Below are positions 1-7,415 of a stretch of DNA of 11,415 nucleotides, one piece after another. Positions within the stretch are counted from its first letter, which is position 1; each line of letters begins with the position of its first letter. Below the pieces are notes generated by a model, which was given only the letters and a program-made list of their open reading frames with translations, did not search any database and had not been told where the DNA came from. This DNA comes from Candidatus Thiodictyon intracellulare (lineage in GTDB: Bacteria; Pseudomonadota; Gammaproteobacteria; Chromatiales; Chromatiaceae), in the NCBI GenBank assembly GCA_016292295.1, contig JADNEJ010000088.1, positions 1 to 11,415 on the forward strand. Direction: 5' to 3'. The translations under genes and the position numbers were made by a program.

Positions 1-321
1 CGCGCGGCATGCCCGGCCGCCGCGCCGGGGCCGCGTAGCGGACCAGACGGATTGGATCCAGGGTCCGCCGTGCGCGCTCTGGCCCCCCGATTGCCGGTTG
101 CGGCTGGCACAATGATCGGGGTCACCTAAAATGGCCAAAGTCGAGTTAGGTATAATATGAACATTAATCTGAGTCAGTGATCTGAATGAGCCTTCGAATC
201 GTCAATCTATTTTAATTTCAGCGAGATAGAGTTAAAATGGCGCATTCTTTAGACTCGCACCGCAGGTGACATGGTGGGACGACTGATCATTCCGAAATCG
301 GAGGCTGGTTTTATTTCTCAC
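1..321. other. Gene-free left flank with an AT-richer patch
   Basis: I find no convincing gene here. Positions 1-129 stay open in frame 1 from the window edge to a TAA, but the predicted peptide is low-complexity (Ala/Pro/Arg) and I do not recognise it. It could be the tail of a gene lying off the window. Positions about 120-320 are clearly more AT-rich than the rest of the window, which suggests foreign or decayed DNA. A perfect TATAAT lies at 151-156 with no good -35 hexamer at normal spacing. GTCACCT (121-127) and AGGTGAC (264-270) are inverted copies, but without further matching this pair is weak. Confidence 0.5.
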
Positions 322-351
322 GGGCTTTGATCATAATTTCGTCCACCTTGG
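322..351 (+). mobile_element. Solitary MITE-A end next to transposase relic
   Basis: This 30-base stretch matches the left end of the MITE-A copies at 9995 and 10912, with few substitutions. It reads GGGCTTTGATCATAATTTCG at its start where the others read GGCCTTGATCATAATTCCG, and both continue into CCACCTTG. It is not followed by the rest of MITE-A. It runs straight into sequence that, on the opposite strand, encodes the end of a transposase-like protein. It may therefore be the terminal inverted repeat of the parental insertion sequence, or a truncated MITE-A. Confidence 0.6.
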
Positions 352-432
352 TTTGCGACAGGTCTCGATGATGCTGGCCAAGTTGGCGAAAGCGCGGGTC
401 CCCATGCCGGTGCGGCAGACGATGACCCAGTG
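331..432 (-). pseudogene. Relic of an IS66-like transposase C-terminus
   Basis: Read on the minus strand from 432 down to the TGA at 331-333, this gives about 33 residues beginning HWVIVCRTGMGTRAF and continuing NLASIIETCRKP. From memory, the pattern (R)HWVI-x-R....GTR.F..LAS.I.TCR resembles the C-terminal region of IS66-family transposases, with a small internal deletion around CRTGMG. Everything upstream of HWV is missing, because the neighbouring sequence at 434-557 is a complete MITE-A. The last residues are encoded by the MITE-A-like end at 322-351, as expected if the transposase gene stopped inside or near its own terminal repeat. The family call rests on a short match; a chance resemblance is possible. 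Confidence 0.42.
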
Positions 433-433
433 G

Positions 434-557
434 GGCCTTGATCATAAATCCGCCAAAGGCCGGCCGGCCCATGTGGGTTTGCGCGCGCAAGACAATGTTC
501 TGCAAGGGAGCGGCGATGCCTGGACTGAACAAGGTGGGCGGAATTATGATCAAGGCC
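434..557 (-). mobile_element. MITE-A copy 1 (124 bp, inverted orientation)
   Basis: This is a complete 124-bp non-autonomous element, reverse-complemented relative to the copies at 9995-10118 and 10912-11036 and nearly identical to the first of these. Both ends carry the inverted GGCCTTGATCA / TGATCAAGGCC. The internal landmarks GCGCGCGCAA and GGCCGGCCGG are shared. It encodes no transposase. I see no target duplication: the left flank ends ACCCAGTG and the right flank begins CGACACAA. It abuts the transposase relic at 331-432 with at most one intervening base, so this copy may be part of a nested or rearranged insertion. Confidence 0.85.
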
Positions 558-612
558 CGACACAAAATTCGCTGATCGCTGCGGTTATGAAGCTTGTGGC
601 GTAATTGAAATC

Positions 613-639
613 AGGAAACTTCAGTTGCTACATAATGCC
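613..639 (+). repeat. MITE-B terminus fused to the end of spoT
   Basis: These 27 bases match the right end of MITE-B at 10541-10567 apart from a one-base gap in a T run. They include TTGCTACATAATGCC, the perfect 15-base terminal repeat. Sequence left of 613 no longer resembles MITE-B, so this is either a truncated copy or the end of a related element with another interior. The stop codon of spoT (complement of 628-630) and its last three codons lie inside this terminus. Confidence 0.8.
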
Positions 640-2823
640 GGTAATGCGCATGACCAGCGGAATCTGGCGCAACCGGCGCATGATGCGCGCCAGATGTTTA
701 CGGCCGCGCACGGCGACCAGGAACTCCAGGGTGGAGGTCTGGCCGTCCTTGTCCTGGGACTGGACGTTCTCGATGTTGGAGCCCTGCTCGGCGATGGCCC
801 CGGCGACGACCGCCAGGGCGCCGCGGCGGTTGCCGATGTCGACCCGGATCTCGACGGGAAAGTCACCGTCCGGCTCGGCCGCCCACTCGACATTCAGGCG
901 CTTGTTGCGTTTGCTCTCTAGGCTGCCCAGGTTGCGGCATTCCTGGCGGTGGACCACAATCCCGCGCCCGGGGCTGAAGACGGCGGCGATGGCGTCGCCC
1001 GGGATGGGGCGACAGCAGCGCGCGAAGCTGACCACCATGCCCTCGGTGCCGCGGATGGCAAAGCGGTACGGGTGGGGTTCGGCGGCGTCTTCAGACACGG
1101 CGGGCGCCGTGTCCCCTTCGCCCCCCGCCAGGCGGCGTGCGACCAGGGCCGGCAGGCGATTGCCGAGCCCGATGTCGGCGAGCAGGGTGGCGGTCTCCGC
1201 CAGGCCCGCGTCTTTCAGGTAAGCGAGGATGCGCGGCGGGGGCAGTTGATCAAGGTCGGTGCCGAGGGATCTCAATTCGGCGCCGAGCAGGCGCCGGCCC
1301 AAGTCCTCGGCCTCCTTGGCCTTGAGGTTCTTAAGGAAGCCGCGGATGCCGGCACGCGCCTTGCCGGTGACCACGAAGCCGAGCCAGCCTGGATTGGGTT
1401 TGGCCCCGGGGGCGGTGATGATGTCCACTGTCTGACCGCTGCGCAGCGGGGTGCTGAGCGCGGCCAGCCGCCGGTCGACCCGCCCCGCCACGCAGGTGTT
1501 GCCCACGTCCGAGTGGATGGCATAGGCCAAGTCAACCACCGTGGCCGCACGCTTGAGGGTGAGGATGCGGCCCTTGGGGGTGAAGACATAGACCTCGTCC
1601 GGAAACAGGTCGACCTTGACGTTGTCCAGGAAGTCCTGGGGGTTGCCGGCGCCGCGCTGTATCTCCAGCAGGTTCTGGAGCCAATCGTTGGCCAGATTGG
1701 CGGGCGAGGCGGTGCTCTGAGCGCCGCTTTTATACATCCAGTGAGCGGCGATGCCGGACTCGGCGGCGCGCTGCATGGCCTCTGTGCGGATCTGGATCTC
1801 CAGCGGCACCCCCTGGGGGCCGAAGAGGACCGTGTGCAGTGATTGATAGCCGTTGGCCTTGGGGATGGCGATGTAGTCCTTGAACCGCCCGGGGACCGGC
1901 TTATAGAGATTGTGGACCTGGCCCAGGACGCGGTAACAGGTGTCCACCCGGTCGACCGTCACCCGAACCACGAACACGTCGACGACCTCCGAGAAGGAGC
2001 GGTGTTTCTCGCGCATCTTGCGGTAGATGCTGTAGAGGTTCTTGCAGCGCCCCTTGACCTCGCCCTGGATACCCTCTTGATGGAGCCGGCGCTTGATCGC
2101 CGTCTCCACCGTGGTGAGCAGTTCCTGGCGCGCCCCGCTCGCCTTCTGCACCGCGCGCTCCAGGACCAGGTGGCGCCAGGGCCAGTAGTGGCTGAATCCC
2201 AATTCCTCCAACTCGACGCGGATGCTGTTGATGCTCAGCCGGTTGGCGATCGGGGCGAAGATATCGAGTGTCTCGCGCGAGATCCGCCGCCGACTCTCGG
2301 CGCGCATCACCCAGAGCGTGCGCATGTTGTGCAGGCGATCGGCGAGCTTGATCAGGATTACCCGAATGTCACGGGTCATAGCCAGCAGCATCTTCTGGAG
2401 GCTCGCGGCCTGCGCCTCGGCGCGGGATTCGAAGTCGATCCGCGACAGCTTGCTGACCCCATCCACCAGTTCCGCAACCTCGCTGTCGAAGGCTAGGGCG
2501 AGTTGGTCCTTGGCTACCGGGGTATCCTCGAGAACGTCATGCAGGATGGCGGCGATCAGGCACTTGTAGTCCATGTGCATGACTGCAAGGGTGCGCGCCA
2601 CCGCCAGCGGGTGATAAATGTAGGGCTCGCCCGACCTGCGCTTCTGGCCCTGATGGGCCTCGGCGCCGAACAGATAGGCGCGATAGACCTCGCTCACCTG
2701 CGCGGGCGGCAGGTAGGACTCCAGTGAGGCGCACAGATCGCTGATGAGGAAGCGCGGGGGGGCGGCCGAGTCCGAGGGGGACGGCGCGCTCGGCGGGAGG
2801 GGATCGGTCATGGTCTGCGGCAC
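628..2823 (-). CDS. spoT: Bifunctional (p)ppGpp synthetase/hydrolase SpoT
   Basis: SpoT makes and degrades the stringent-response alarmones pppGpp and ppGpp in the cytoplasm. The 731-residue product has the full long-RSH layout. The HD hydrolase domain spans about 50-200 and has an intact HDVLEDT at 95-101, which favours SpoT over RelA (degenerate in that motif). The synthetase domain spans about 255-365, with RFKDYIAIPKANGYQSLH at 313-330 and the EIQIRT strand at 342-347. TGS lies at about 405-466, a Cys-Cys region (ARCCRPIPGD) at 601-610, and ACT from about 655 to the end. The start is a GTG with AGGAG ten bases upstream; the ATG at codon 5 has no comparable ribosome site. It is the last gene of the yicC-gmk-rpoZ-spoT block. 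The C-terminus ends MRIT-GIM: the final three codons and the stop come from a MITE-B end, probably replacing the last few native residues. Confidence 0.97.
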   Translation of the reverse strand: MPQTMTDPLPPSAPSPSDSAAPPRFLISDLCASLESYLPPAQVSEVYRAYLFGAEAHQGQKRRSGEPYIYHPLAVARTLAVMHMDYKCLIAAILHDVLEDTPVAKDQLALAFDSEVAELVDGVSKLSRIDFESRAEAQAASLQKMLLAMTRDIRVILIKLADRLHNMRTLWVMRAESRRRISRETLDIFAPIANRLSINSIRVELEELGFSHYWPWRHLVLERAVQKASGARQELLTTVETAIKRRLHQEGIQGEVKGRCKNLYSIYRKMREKHRSFSEVVDVFVVRVTVDRVDTCYRVLGQVHNLYKPVPGRFKDYIAIPKANGYQSLHTVLFGPQGVPLEIQIRTEAMQRAAESGIAAHWMYKSGAQSTASPANLANDWLQNLLEIQRGAGNPQDFLDNVKVDLFPDEVYVFTPKGRILTLKRAATVVDLAYAIHSDVGNTCVAGRVDRRLAALSTPLRSGQTVDIITAPGAKPNPGWLGFVVTGKARAGIRGFLKNLKAKEAEDLGRRLLGAELRSLGTDLDQLPPPRILAYLKDAGLAETATLLADIGLGNRLPALVARRLAGGEGDTAPAVSEDAAEPHPYRFAIRGTEGMVVSFARCCRPIPGDAIAAVFSPGRGIVVHRQECRNLGSLESKRNKRLNVEWAAEPDGDFPVEIRVDIGNRRGALAVVAGAIAEQGSNIENVQSQDKDGQTSTLEFLVAVRGRKHLARIMRRLRQIPLVMRITGIM

Positions 2824-2827
2824 CGGG

Positions 2828-2851
2828 GGCCGGCTCCTACTGCAACCGGCC
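2828..2851 (-). promoter_or_regulatory. Hairpin presenting the spoT ribosome site in its loop
   Basis: On the minus strand GGCCGG and CCGGCC form a six-pair all-GC stem with a 12-base loop, TTGCAGTAGGAG. The loop ends in the AGGAG that lies ten bases before the spoT GTG start. The stem is seen directly in the sequence. A role in controlling spoT translation is inference; GC-rich genomes produce such stems by chance. Confidence 0.35.
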
Positions 2852-2857
2852 GCACCG

Positions 2858-2874
2858 GGACGCGCCCCGCGTCC
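2858..2874 (-). terminator. GC-rich hairpin between rpoZ and spoT
   Basis: GGACGCG and CGCGTCC pair perfectly over seven bases around a three-base loop in the rpoZ-spoT gap. No T-run follows on the minus strand, so it is not a canonical intrinsic terminator. It could attenuate readthrough or protect the 3' end of the upstream mRNA. The function is unproven. Confidence 0.25.
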
Positions 2875-2949
2875 GGTAGGACGTAGATGACCCGGCGCCG
2901 GCCCACAGTTCGTGGGCTTTGCGCTGCGTGCGCCTGCTGGCCGCCGGCG

Positions 2950-3243
2950 TCACTCCTTCTCCGAGTCCAGATCGCGCATCTCGGCGGCCATTTCGGCCGC
3001 GAGACGTTGTTCCAACGCCGCGGCGGTTTCGTCTATGTGGCGCTGTGCGGCCTGGACCACCTCGTTGGTGATCCGGCCCTCCGCGATTTCGCGCAGGGCC
3101 ATGACGGTTGCCTTGTCCTTGTGCCAGGGTAGTGTGGGCTCCACACCGTTGGCGAGCTGGCGCGCCCGTTTGGTCGCAAGCAAGACCAGGTCGAAACGGT
3201 TGTCTACGTGGTTCAAGCAGTCCTCTACGGTGATGCGGGCCAT
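2950..3243 (-). CDS. rpoZ: DNA-directed RNA polymerase subunit omega
   Basis: This 97-residue protein is the omega subunit, which helps assemble beta' into RNA polymerase and contributes to a ppGpp-binding site in proteobacteria. The N-terminus [20 protein letters not shown] is the family signature, and [12 protein letters not shown] and a [15 protein letters not shown] segment follow. The length is normal and the acidic Glu/Ala-rich tail is typical. The ATG is preceded by a GGAG-type site (TTGGAGTGATTAATCG). It lies between gmk and spoT, the usual gammaproteobacterial order, and omega and SpoT act in the same ppGpp response. The 126-base gap to spoT holds two hairpins. Confidence 0.97.
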   Translation of the reverse strand: MARITVEDCLNHVDNRFDLVLLATKRARQLANGVEPTLPWHKDKATVMALREIAEGRITNEVVQAAQRHIDETAAALEQRLAAEMAAEMRDLDSEKE

Positions 3244-3343
3244 CGATTAATCACTCCAACAGCGGGTTCAAATGCCCACCGGACCATCACGAAAGGACCG
3301 GCAGGTCCGACTGGGGCCAGGTTCGGGGGCGTTCCGGGGACGC

Positions 3344-3357
3344 TGCGCGTACGCGCA
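3344..3357. repeat. Perfect 14-bp palindrome in the gmk-rpoZ gap
   Basis: TGCGCGTACGCGCA is a perfect palindrome lying in the 186-base gap between gmk and rpoZ, about 100 bases upstream of the rpoZ start. It could be a binding site for a dimeric regulator or just GC-rich noise. I see no clear promoter hexamers beside it. The rest of the gap shows nothing else I can name. Confidence 0.3.
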
Positions 3358-3429
3358 TGGACCCTTAGCCTAGCACAAGAGCCCGTGGGCGTACCCGGCG
3401 TCGGGTCAACGGCGGGCTAACAGGCGGAC

Positions 3430-4047
3430 TTAGGGGCTGCGCAGATCGGCGCCGAGGTGCTCGGGCAGGCACAGTTGGCGACTGGTGCGCAGGCGCTCGG
3501 CGCCGACAACCGCCGCCAGGTCCGCCAAGGCGGTCTCGAAGCGGTCGTTGACCACCACGTAGTCGTATTCGTCCCAATGGGCGCAGTCCTCCCGCGCCTG
3601 GGCGAGCCGACGCTCGATCACGGCATCGCTGTCGGTGCCGCGGGTGCGCAACCGCCGCTCCAGCTCGACCCCTGACGGCGGGAGGATGAAGACCCCCACC
3701 GACGCCGGAAAGCCGGCCCTGACCTGACGGGCGCCTTGCCAGTCGATCTCCAGGAGCAGGCCGCGGCCCGCGGTGCAGTCGCGACGCACGTCGGCCGCAC
3801 GGGTCCCGTACAGATTGCCGAAGACCTCCGCATGTTCCAGGAAACCGCCGGCGGCGAGCTCGGCGCGAAAGGTCTCGACCGTGAGGAAGTGGTAATGCAC
3901 GCCGTCGCGTTCACCGGAGCGCGGCGCCCTGGTGGTGACCGAGACCGAGCGCCCGAGCCCCGGGTCGCGCTCCAGCAGGGCCTGGACCAAACTGGTCTTG
4001 CCGGCCCCGGACGGGGCTGAGACGATCAGCAGGATGCCGTCATGCAT
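3430..4047 (-). CDS. gmk: Guanylate kinase
   Basis: Gmk transfers phosphate from ATP to GMP or dGMP, giving (d)GDP, an essential cytoplasmic step in guanine nucleotide synthesis that also feeds (p)ppGpp production. The 205-residue length is normal. The P-loop SAPSGAGKTS is at 10-19. The GMP-binding region follows, with SVTTRAPRSGERDGVHYHF and then a FLEHAEVFGNLYGT segment. LLLEIDWQGARQV carries the conserved D-x-Q-G motif, and FILPPS precedes the lid region with RLRTRGTDSDAVIERRL. It starts 13 bases after the yicC stop, consistent with co-transcription. rpoZ and spoT follow downstream on the same strand. Confidence 0.97.
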   Translation of the reverse strand: MHDGILLIVSAPSGAGKTSLVQALLERDPGLGRSVSVTTRAPRSGERDGVHYHFLTVETFRAELAAGGFLEHAEVFGNLYGTRAADVRRDCTAGRGLLLEIDWQGARQVRAGFPASVGVFILPPSGVELERRLRTRGTDSDAVIERRLAQAREDCAHWDEYDYVVVNDRFETALADLAAVVGAERLRTSRQLCLPEHLGADLRSP

Positions 4048-4060
4048 GATTGAACGCCGA

Positions 4061-4927
4061 CTATTCCAGGTTCTGGATCTGCTCGCGCATCTGCTCGATC
4101 AGGACCTTCATCTCGACCGCCTCGCGCGTGACCACCACGTCCGCGGACTTGGAACCCAGGGTGTTGGCCTCCCGATTCAATTCCTGCATCAGGAAATCGA
4201 GCCGACGGCCCACCGGTTCGTCGCGCGCTAGGACGTCCCGGACCTCGGCCACATGGGCCTCGAGCCGGTCCATCTCTTCCTCCACGTCCAGCCGTGCGGC
4301 CAAGAGGGACAGTTCCTGTTCCAGACGCCCCGGGTCCAACTCGGCGCGGACCTCCACGAGCCGGTTGGCCAGGCGCTTGCGTACGCCCGCCAGGACCGCG
4401 GGCATGCGCGCGCGCGCCCGCACCACCGACTCCTGCAACCAGTCGCAGCGCTCACGCAGAAGCTGGCCCAGGCGCGCGCCCTCGCGCTCCCGGGTAGCCA
4501 GCAGCGTGGTGAGCGCCTCCTCCAGCAGGGTCAGGGCGACGTTGGTCACCTGATCCAGGTCCCGCTCCTGCTCCTGGATCACCCCCGGCCAGCGCAGCAG
4601 ATCAAAACCACTGGGCTCCGCGGAACGGCCGATCAAATCGGCGATCTCCTGTCCGGCCGCGAGCAATCGCTCGACGAAGGGGCGGTTGACACGCAGGATG
4701 CCGGACATCCCCAACGCGGGACAGTAGCGCAGGGTGCAGTCCACCTTGCCGCGCTGCAGCCGCGCTGTCAGCCGGTCGCGCACGGCCGGTTCCAGAGCGC
4801 GCAACTCCTCGGGCAGACGCAGATGGGGCTCGAGGAAGCGGTGATTGACGCTGCGCAGTTCCCACGCTAGTTCGCCCAGGTCCCCGGTGCGGGTCTCCCG
4901 AGCAAAGGCGGTCATACTTTTGATCAT
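4061..4927 (-). CDS. yicC: YicC family endoribonuclease
   Basis: The 288-residue protein is a full-length YicC family member. In E. coli, YicC has been described as an endoribonuclease involved in small RNA turnover, so an RNA-degrading role is likely by homology. The start MIKSMTAFARE matches the usual family N-terminus (MIRSMTAYAR-type), which fixes the ATG at 4927 although the ribosome site is weak. The N-terminal domain covers about 1-155. The C-terminal DUF1732-type end is unmistakable: FLMQELNREANTLGSKS at about 245-261, followed by an acidic helix ending EQMREQIQNLE. It is the first gene of the minus-strand block and diverges from the kinase remnant and rph. A yicC-rph divergent pair is also seen in E. 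coli. Confidence 0.95.
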   Translation of the reverse strand: MIKSMTAFARETRTGDLGELAWELRSVNHRFLEPHLRLPEELRALEPAVRDRLTARLQRGKVDCTLRYCPALGMSGILRVNRPFVERLLAAGQEIADLIGRSAEPSGFDLLRWPGVIQEQERDLDQVTNVALTLLEEALTTLLATREREGARLGQLLRERCDWLQESVVRARARMPAVLAGVRKRLANRLVEVRAELDPGRLEQELSLLAARLDVEEEMDRLEAHVAEVRDVLARDEPVGRRLDFLMQELNREANTLGSKSADVVVTREAVEMKVLIEQMREQIQNLE

Positions 4928-5123
4928 CCGGGGTGGCCTATGGTTGCGCGCGGCGGCTTGATGCGACGGCGGAGATTGCAGTGAGGGGTAGCACTATCAT
5001 ACCCTCGCAGGGGTACGGGCGAGGTGACTCGCTGCGCTCGGTTCGGGCGCGGTGTGCTCGCCCCCGCCGGCTCGCGGTCCTGGTCGCGACCCAAGACTCC
5101 CACGAGATTCGACGCTTACCATT
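4928..5123. promoter_or_regulatory. Divergent intergenic region with clustered GGGTA repeats
   Basis: This 196-base gap separates yicC (minus) from the kinase remnant (plus), so it should hold promoters for both directions. GGGTA, TACCC and GGGTA occur in close succession between about 4986 and 5014, giving two overlapping five-pair inverted repeats. On the minus strand a TATGAT hexamer at 5001-4996 is a fair -10 candidate for the yicC block, but the matching -35 region is poor. No firm plus-strand promoter is visible. Confidence 0.35.
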
Positions 5124-5912
5124 ATGACCGCCGCCCGCGAAAGCCTGCCTCCCGACACCATGCTCGGCGCCTATCGACTCGTCGATACCATCGGCAAGGG
5201 CGGCTTCAGCCTGATTTACCTCGCACGCGTCGAGGAAACAGGCGACGAGGTGGTGACGAGGTGGTGATCAAGGAGTTCATGCCCAAGAAGATCGCCCGCC
5301 GCGACCACCGCGGCTATCTGGTGGCCACTGAGCCCCAATTTGTCGAGAACCTGCACCACGGGCGCCGACTCTTCATTTCAGGAGGTCAAGACCCTGGCGT
5401 CGCTCAAGCACTCGAACATCGTGCGCGTCCTGGACTTCTTTCTCGCCAACCAGGCCGGTTACCTGGTGATGCCCAACGAGCGCGGACGCAACCTCGAGGC
5501 CTACATCCAGGAGCGCCGGGGGGCCTGAGGCCGCGGGCGCTCCTGCGGGGGTCAAGTGATTACCGCTGGCTACTCGCCGGTGGAGCCATATTACCATGGC
5601 AATAATATGGGACGCTGGACCGATGTCTATGCTGTGGGCACCAGCCTGCGCACCTGCATGGAGGGCTGCACGCCGCCGCCGGCGATCGATCGTCACCAGG
5701 AGGACCAGCTGATCCTGGCCATGATCGAGCTCAAGAATCGTTACCCCAGCTTCCTGTTGAAGGCAGTGGACTGGTCGATGTCCATAGACCCCACCAAGCG
5801 CCCGCAGGACGTGGGTGAACTCCTGAACGCCCTGGCCCGGCAAGCCGCCGGCCTGCCGCAGTCCCGCTTTACCGACCTGCCCCAGAGTCAGCGGCCCAGA
5901 GACACGGTCTGA
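5124..5912 (+). pseudogene. Decayed Ser/Thr protein kinase
   Basis: Three pieces of a Hanks-type kinase are readable. The N-lobe begins MTAARESLPPDTMLGAYRL, with the glycine loop GKGGFSLIYLA at about residues 24-34 and the VVIKEF lysine strand. The reading then moves to another frame and returns with FQEVKTLASLKHSNIVRVLD and a hinge-like YLVMPNERGRNLEAYI. The C-lobe resumes with VITAGYSPVEPYYH (about 5555) and ends at 5912. Four lesions are visible: an 11-bp tandem duplication at 5244-5265; about one extra base near 5373-5377 (QEV expected after RRLF); a shift around the G-run at 5518-5523 leading to TGA at 5526; and a deletion near 5550. The deletion removes the catalytic HRD/HxD loop, the DFG motif and about 70-90 codons, so no active kinase can be made. 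The remaining residues are still well conserved, suggesting recent decay. Sequencing error could explain single-base shifts but not the missing core. Confidence 0.88.
5244..5265 (+). repeat. 11-bp tandem duplication in the kinase remnant
   Basis: GACGAGGTGGT occurs twice with no gap (5244-5254 and 5255-5265). Removing one copy restores GDEVVIKEFMP across the junction, the expected lysine strand of the kinase. The duplication is therefore the first frameshifting lesion of this gene, probably from replication slippage. Confidence 0.85.
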
Positions 5913-5965
5913 ATCGGCCGCCGGCCAGTCACACCCACCACCAGACCACCGGAGACTCAAGCCCC

Positions 5966-6682
<717 letters not shown>

Positions 6683-6741
6683 CCGCCAGACCCTTGACAA
6701 GCCTGGCACAGCCAGGACCGCAAATCCGAGAGAACGAGCCC

Positions 6742-7365
6742 ATGACCAGATCGCACCGCGGTGAGACCATCGTGCTTGCCAGCAACAACCCCGGTAAGGT
6801 GCGCGAATTCAGCCAGTTGCTTGCCGACGCCCGGATTGAGGTCAGCCCCCAGGGAGCGCATGGGGTGCCGGAGGCCGCGGAGACCGGCCTGACCTTCATC
6901 GAAAACGCCATCCTCAAGGCGCGCAACGCCGCCCGGCACAGCGGGCTCGCGGCCATGGCGGATGATTCCGGTATTGAGGTGGACGCGCTGGACGGCGCCC
7001 CGGGGATCTACTCCGCCCGCTATGCCGGCCCGCAGGCCTGCGATGCCGACAACCTGGCGCGACTCCTGCGCGACCTGGAGGGAGTGCCCGATGACGAGCG
7101 CACGGCGCGCTATCATTGCGTCCTGGTCTATCTGCGCGACCCGCAGGACCCCACGCCCCTGATCTGCCAACGGACCTGGGAGGGGTTGATCCTGCGCGAG
7201 TCGCGCGGCACCAACGGCTTCGGCTATGACGCGGTGTTCCTGGTCCCGACCCATGGCTGCACCGCCGCGCAACTCGACCCGGTCGAGAAGAACCGCATCA
7301 GCCACCGCGGTCAGGCCCTGCGCGAACTGCATCGGCTGCTGGAAGGCACGGCGTCGGAGCGCTGA
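6742..7365 (+). CDS. rdgB: XTP/dITP pyrophosphatase (HAM1/RdgB)
   Basis: RdgB hydrolyses dITP, ITP and XTP to monophosphates and pyrophosphate, keeping deaminated purines out of DNA and RNA. The 207-residue product has the family motifs in order: [13 protein letters not shown] (11-23, nucleotide contact SNN..K), [11 protein letters not shown] (E54), [11 protein letters not shown] (73-83, with the catalytic Asp), FGYDAVF (160-166) and the terminal [12 protein letters not shown] (182-193). An upstream in-frame TTG at 6694 would add 16 unrelated residues; the ATG at 6742, preceded by a purine-rich GAGAGAACGAG, fits the family start. It lies downstream of rph on the same strand, so co-transcription is likely. 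Confidence 0.96.
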   Translation: MTRSHRGETIVLASNNPGKVREFSQLLADARIEVSPQGAHGVPEAAETGLTFIENAILKARNAARHSGLAAMADDSGIEVDALDGAPGIYSARYAGPQACDADNLARLLRDLEGVPDDERTARYHCVLVYLRDPQDPTPLICQRTWEGLILRESRGTNGFGYDAVFLVPTHGCTAAQLDPVEKNRISHRGQALRELHRLLEGTASER

Positions 7366-7415
7366 AAGATACCGTGGACTGCACTCCCGCCCGTCCGCTC
7401 TACCGAACCGGAATT

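Noticed and set aside
311..565. 84-codon minus-strand open frame across MITE-A copy 1 and the transposase relic
   Set aside because: The frame is open because MITE-A lacks stops. It mixes the element and the relic in a frame other than the transposase frame, so it is not a gene.
949..2496. Long plus-strand open frames (949-1842 and 1843-2496) opposite spoT
   Set aside because: They are antisense shadows of a clearly conserved SpoT in GC-rich DNA and show no recognisable domains.
628..2823. RelA rather than SpoT
   Set aside because: The HD motif HDVLEDT is intact, and the gene lies directly after rpoZ and gmk, both pointing to SpoT.
5124..5912. Programmed frameshifting in the kinase gene
   Set aside because: There are several separate lesions, including an 11-bp duplication and loss of the catalytic core, so decay is the simpler reading.
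6694..6722. TTGACA at 6694 as a promoter for rdgB
   Set aside because: No acceptable -10 hexamer lies 16-18 bases downstream, and the gene is close behind rph on the same strand.
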